8,715 bases of DNA from NCBI GenBank assembly GCA_016875645.1, contig VGPE01000109.1, positions 1-8,715 on the forward strand, read 5' to 3'. Position 1 is the first letter of the stretch. Each line of letters opens with the position of its first letter. Shown in pieces: positions 8,671 through 8,715 of the stretch. Both the position numbers and the translations under genes were made by a program. A model generated the notes under the pieces. It had not been told where the DNA came from and ran no database searches. It worked only from the letters and a program-made list of their open reading frames with translations. This stretch comes from Chloroflexota bacterium. Its GTDB lineage: Bacteria > Chloroflexota > Limnocylindria > Limnocylindrales > CSP1-4.

Positions 8671-8715
8671 GCGCCGGCGAGCCATCGGTCCGGGTCGACG
8701 TCGTCGTCCCCGCCG
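8667..8715 (+). CDS. ispD: Probable IspD (MEP cytidylyltransferase), first 16 codons only
   Basis: A GTG at 8667 overlaps the TGA stop of the PIN/TRAM gene in the sequence GTGA. It opens a frame that runs off the window and reads VSAGEPSVRVDVVVPA (first residue Met in the protein). The VDVVVPA strand fits the start of the nucleotide-binding fold of IspD, which normally continues into an AAGxGxRM-type loop that is not visible here. IspD makes CDP-methylerythritol in the MEP isoprenoid pathway. The call rests mostly on position: yacL is followed by ispD in Firmicutes. Another nucleotidyltransferase or glycosyltransferase could start the same way. Confidence 0.6.
   Translation, partial: MSAGEPSVRVDVVVPA

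Overview
The window looks like a stretch of conserved core chromosome from a high-GC bacterium (roughly 70% GC by eye, GTG and TTG starts common). The gene content (a four-domain ribosomal protein S1, a ClpC-type rather than ClpB-only unfoldase, and RadA followed by a membrane PIN/TRAM protein and IspD) suggests a Gram-positive-like or Chloroflexota lineage. I favour a high-GC Chloroflexota; that is inference, not proof.

Layout. (1) 1-309, plus strand: the 3' end of a gene with a Pro/Ala/Thr-rich linker and a C-terminal LysM domain, probably an envelope-associated protein. (2) 337-1215, minus strand and convergent with it: an Fpg/Nei-family DNA glycosylase with an unusual set of lesion-reading residues. 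A palindrome whose outer arms include both stop codons lies between the two genes. (3) 1216-1437: a divergent promoter region serving the glycosylase (apparently leaderless) and S1 (about 180-nt leader). (4) 1438-3270, plus strand: ribosomal protein S1 with long disordered ends, closed by a perfect 14-bp terminator hairpin. (5) 3271-3600: a 330-bp gap holding that terminator, a perfect 8-bp inverted repeat and a candidate promoter for clpC. (6) 3601-8715, plus strand: a tight run clpC - radA - PIN/TRAM (YacL-like) - ispD (first 16 codons only).

How the genes fit together. The last block has the order seen in Firmicutes, where ctsR-mcsA-mcsB-clpC-radA-disA-yacL-ispD-ispF is well known. Here ctsR/mcsAB are absent upstream of clpC and disA is absent between radA and yacL. 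The block links protein quality control (ClpC with ClpP), recombination branch processing (RadA), a membrane-anchored PIN/TRAM protein and isoprenoid precursor synthesis (IspD). The S1 gene and the glycosylase form separate transcription units.

I found no mobile element, CRISPR array, tRNA, rRNA, toxin-antitoxin pair or defence locus. I did not find a convincing new system. The points most worth checking are the altered reading head of the glycosylase, the overlapping divergent promoters, the inverted repeat before clpC, and the loss of disA from an otherwise conserved block.
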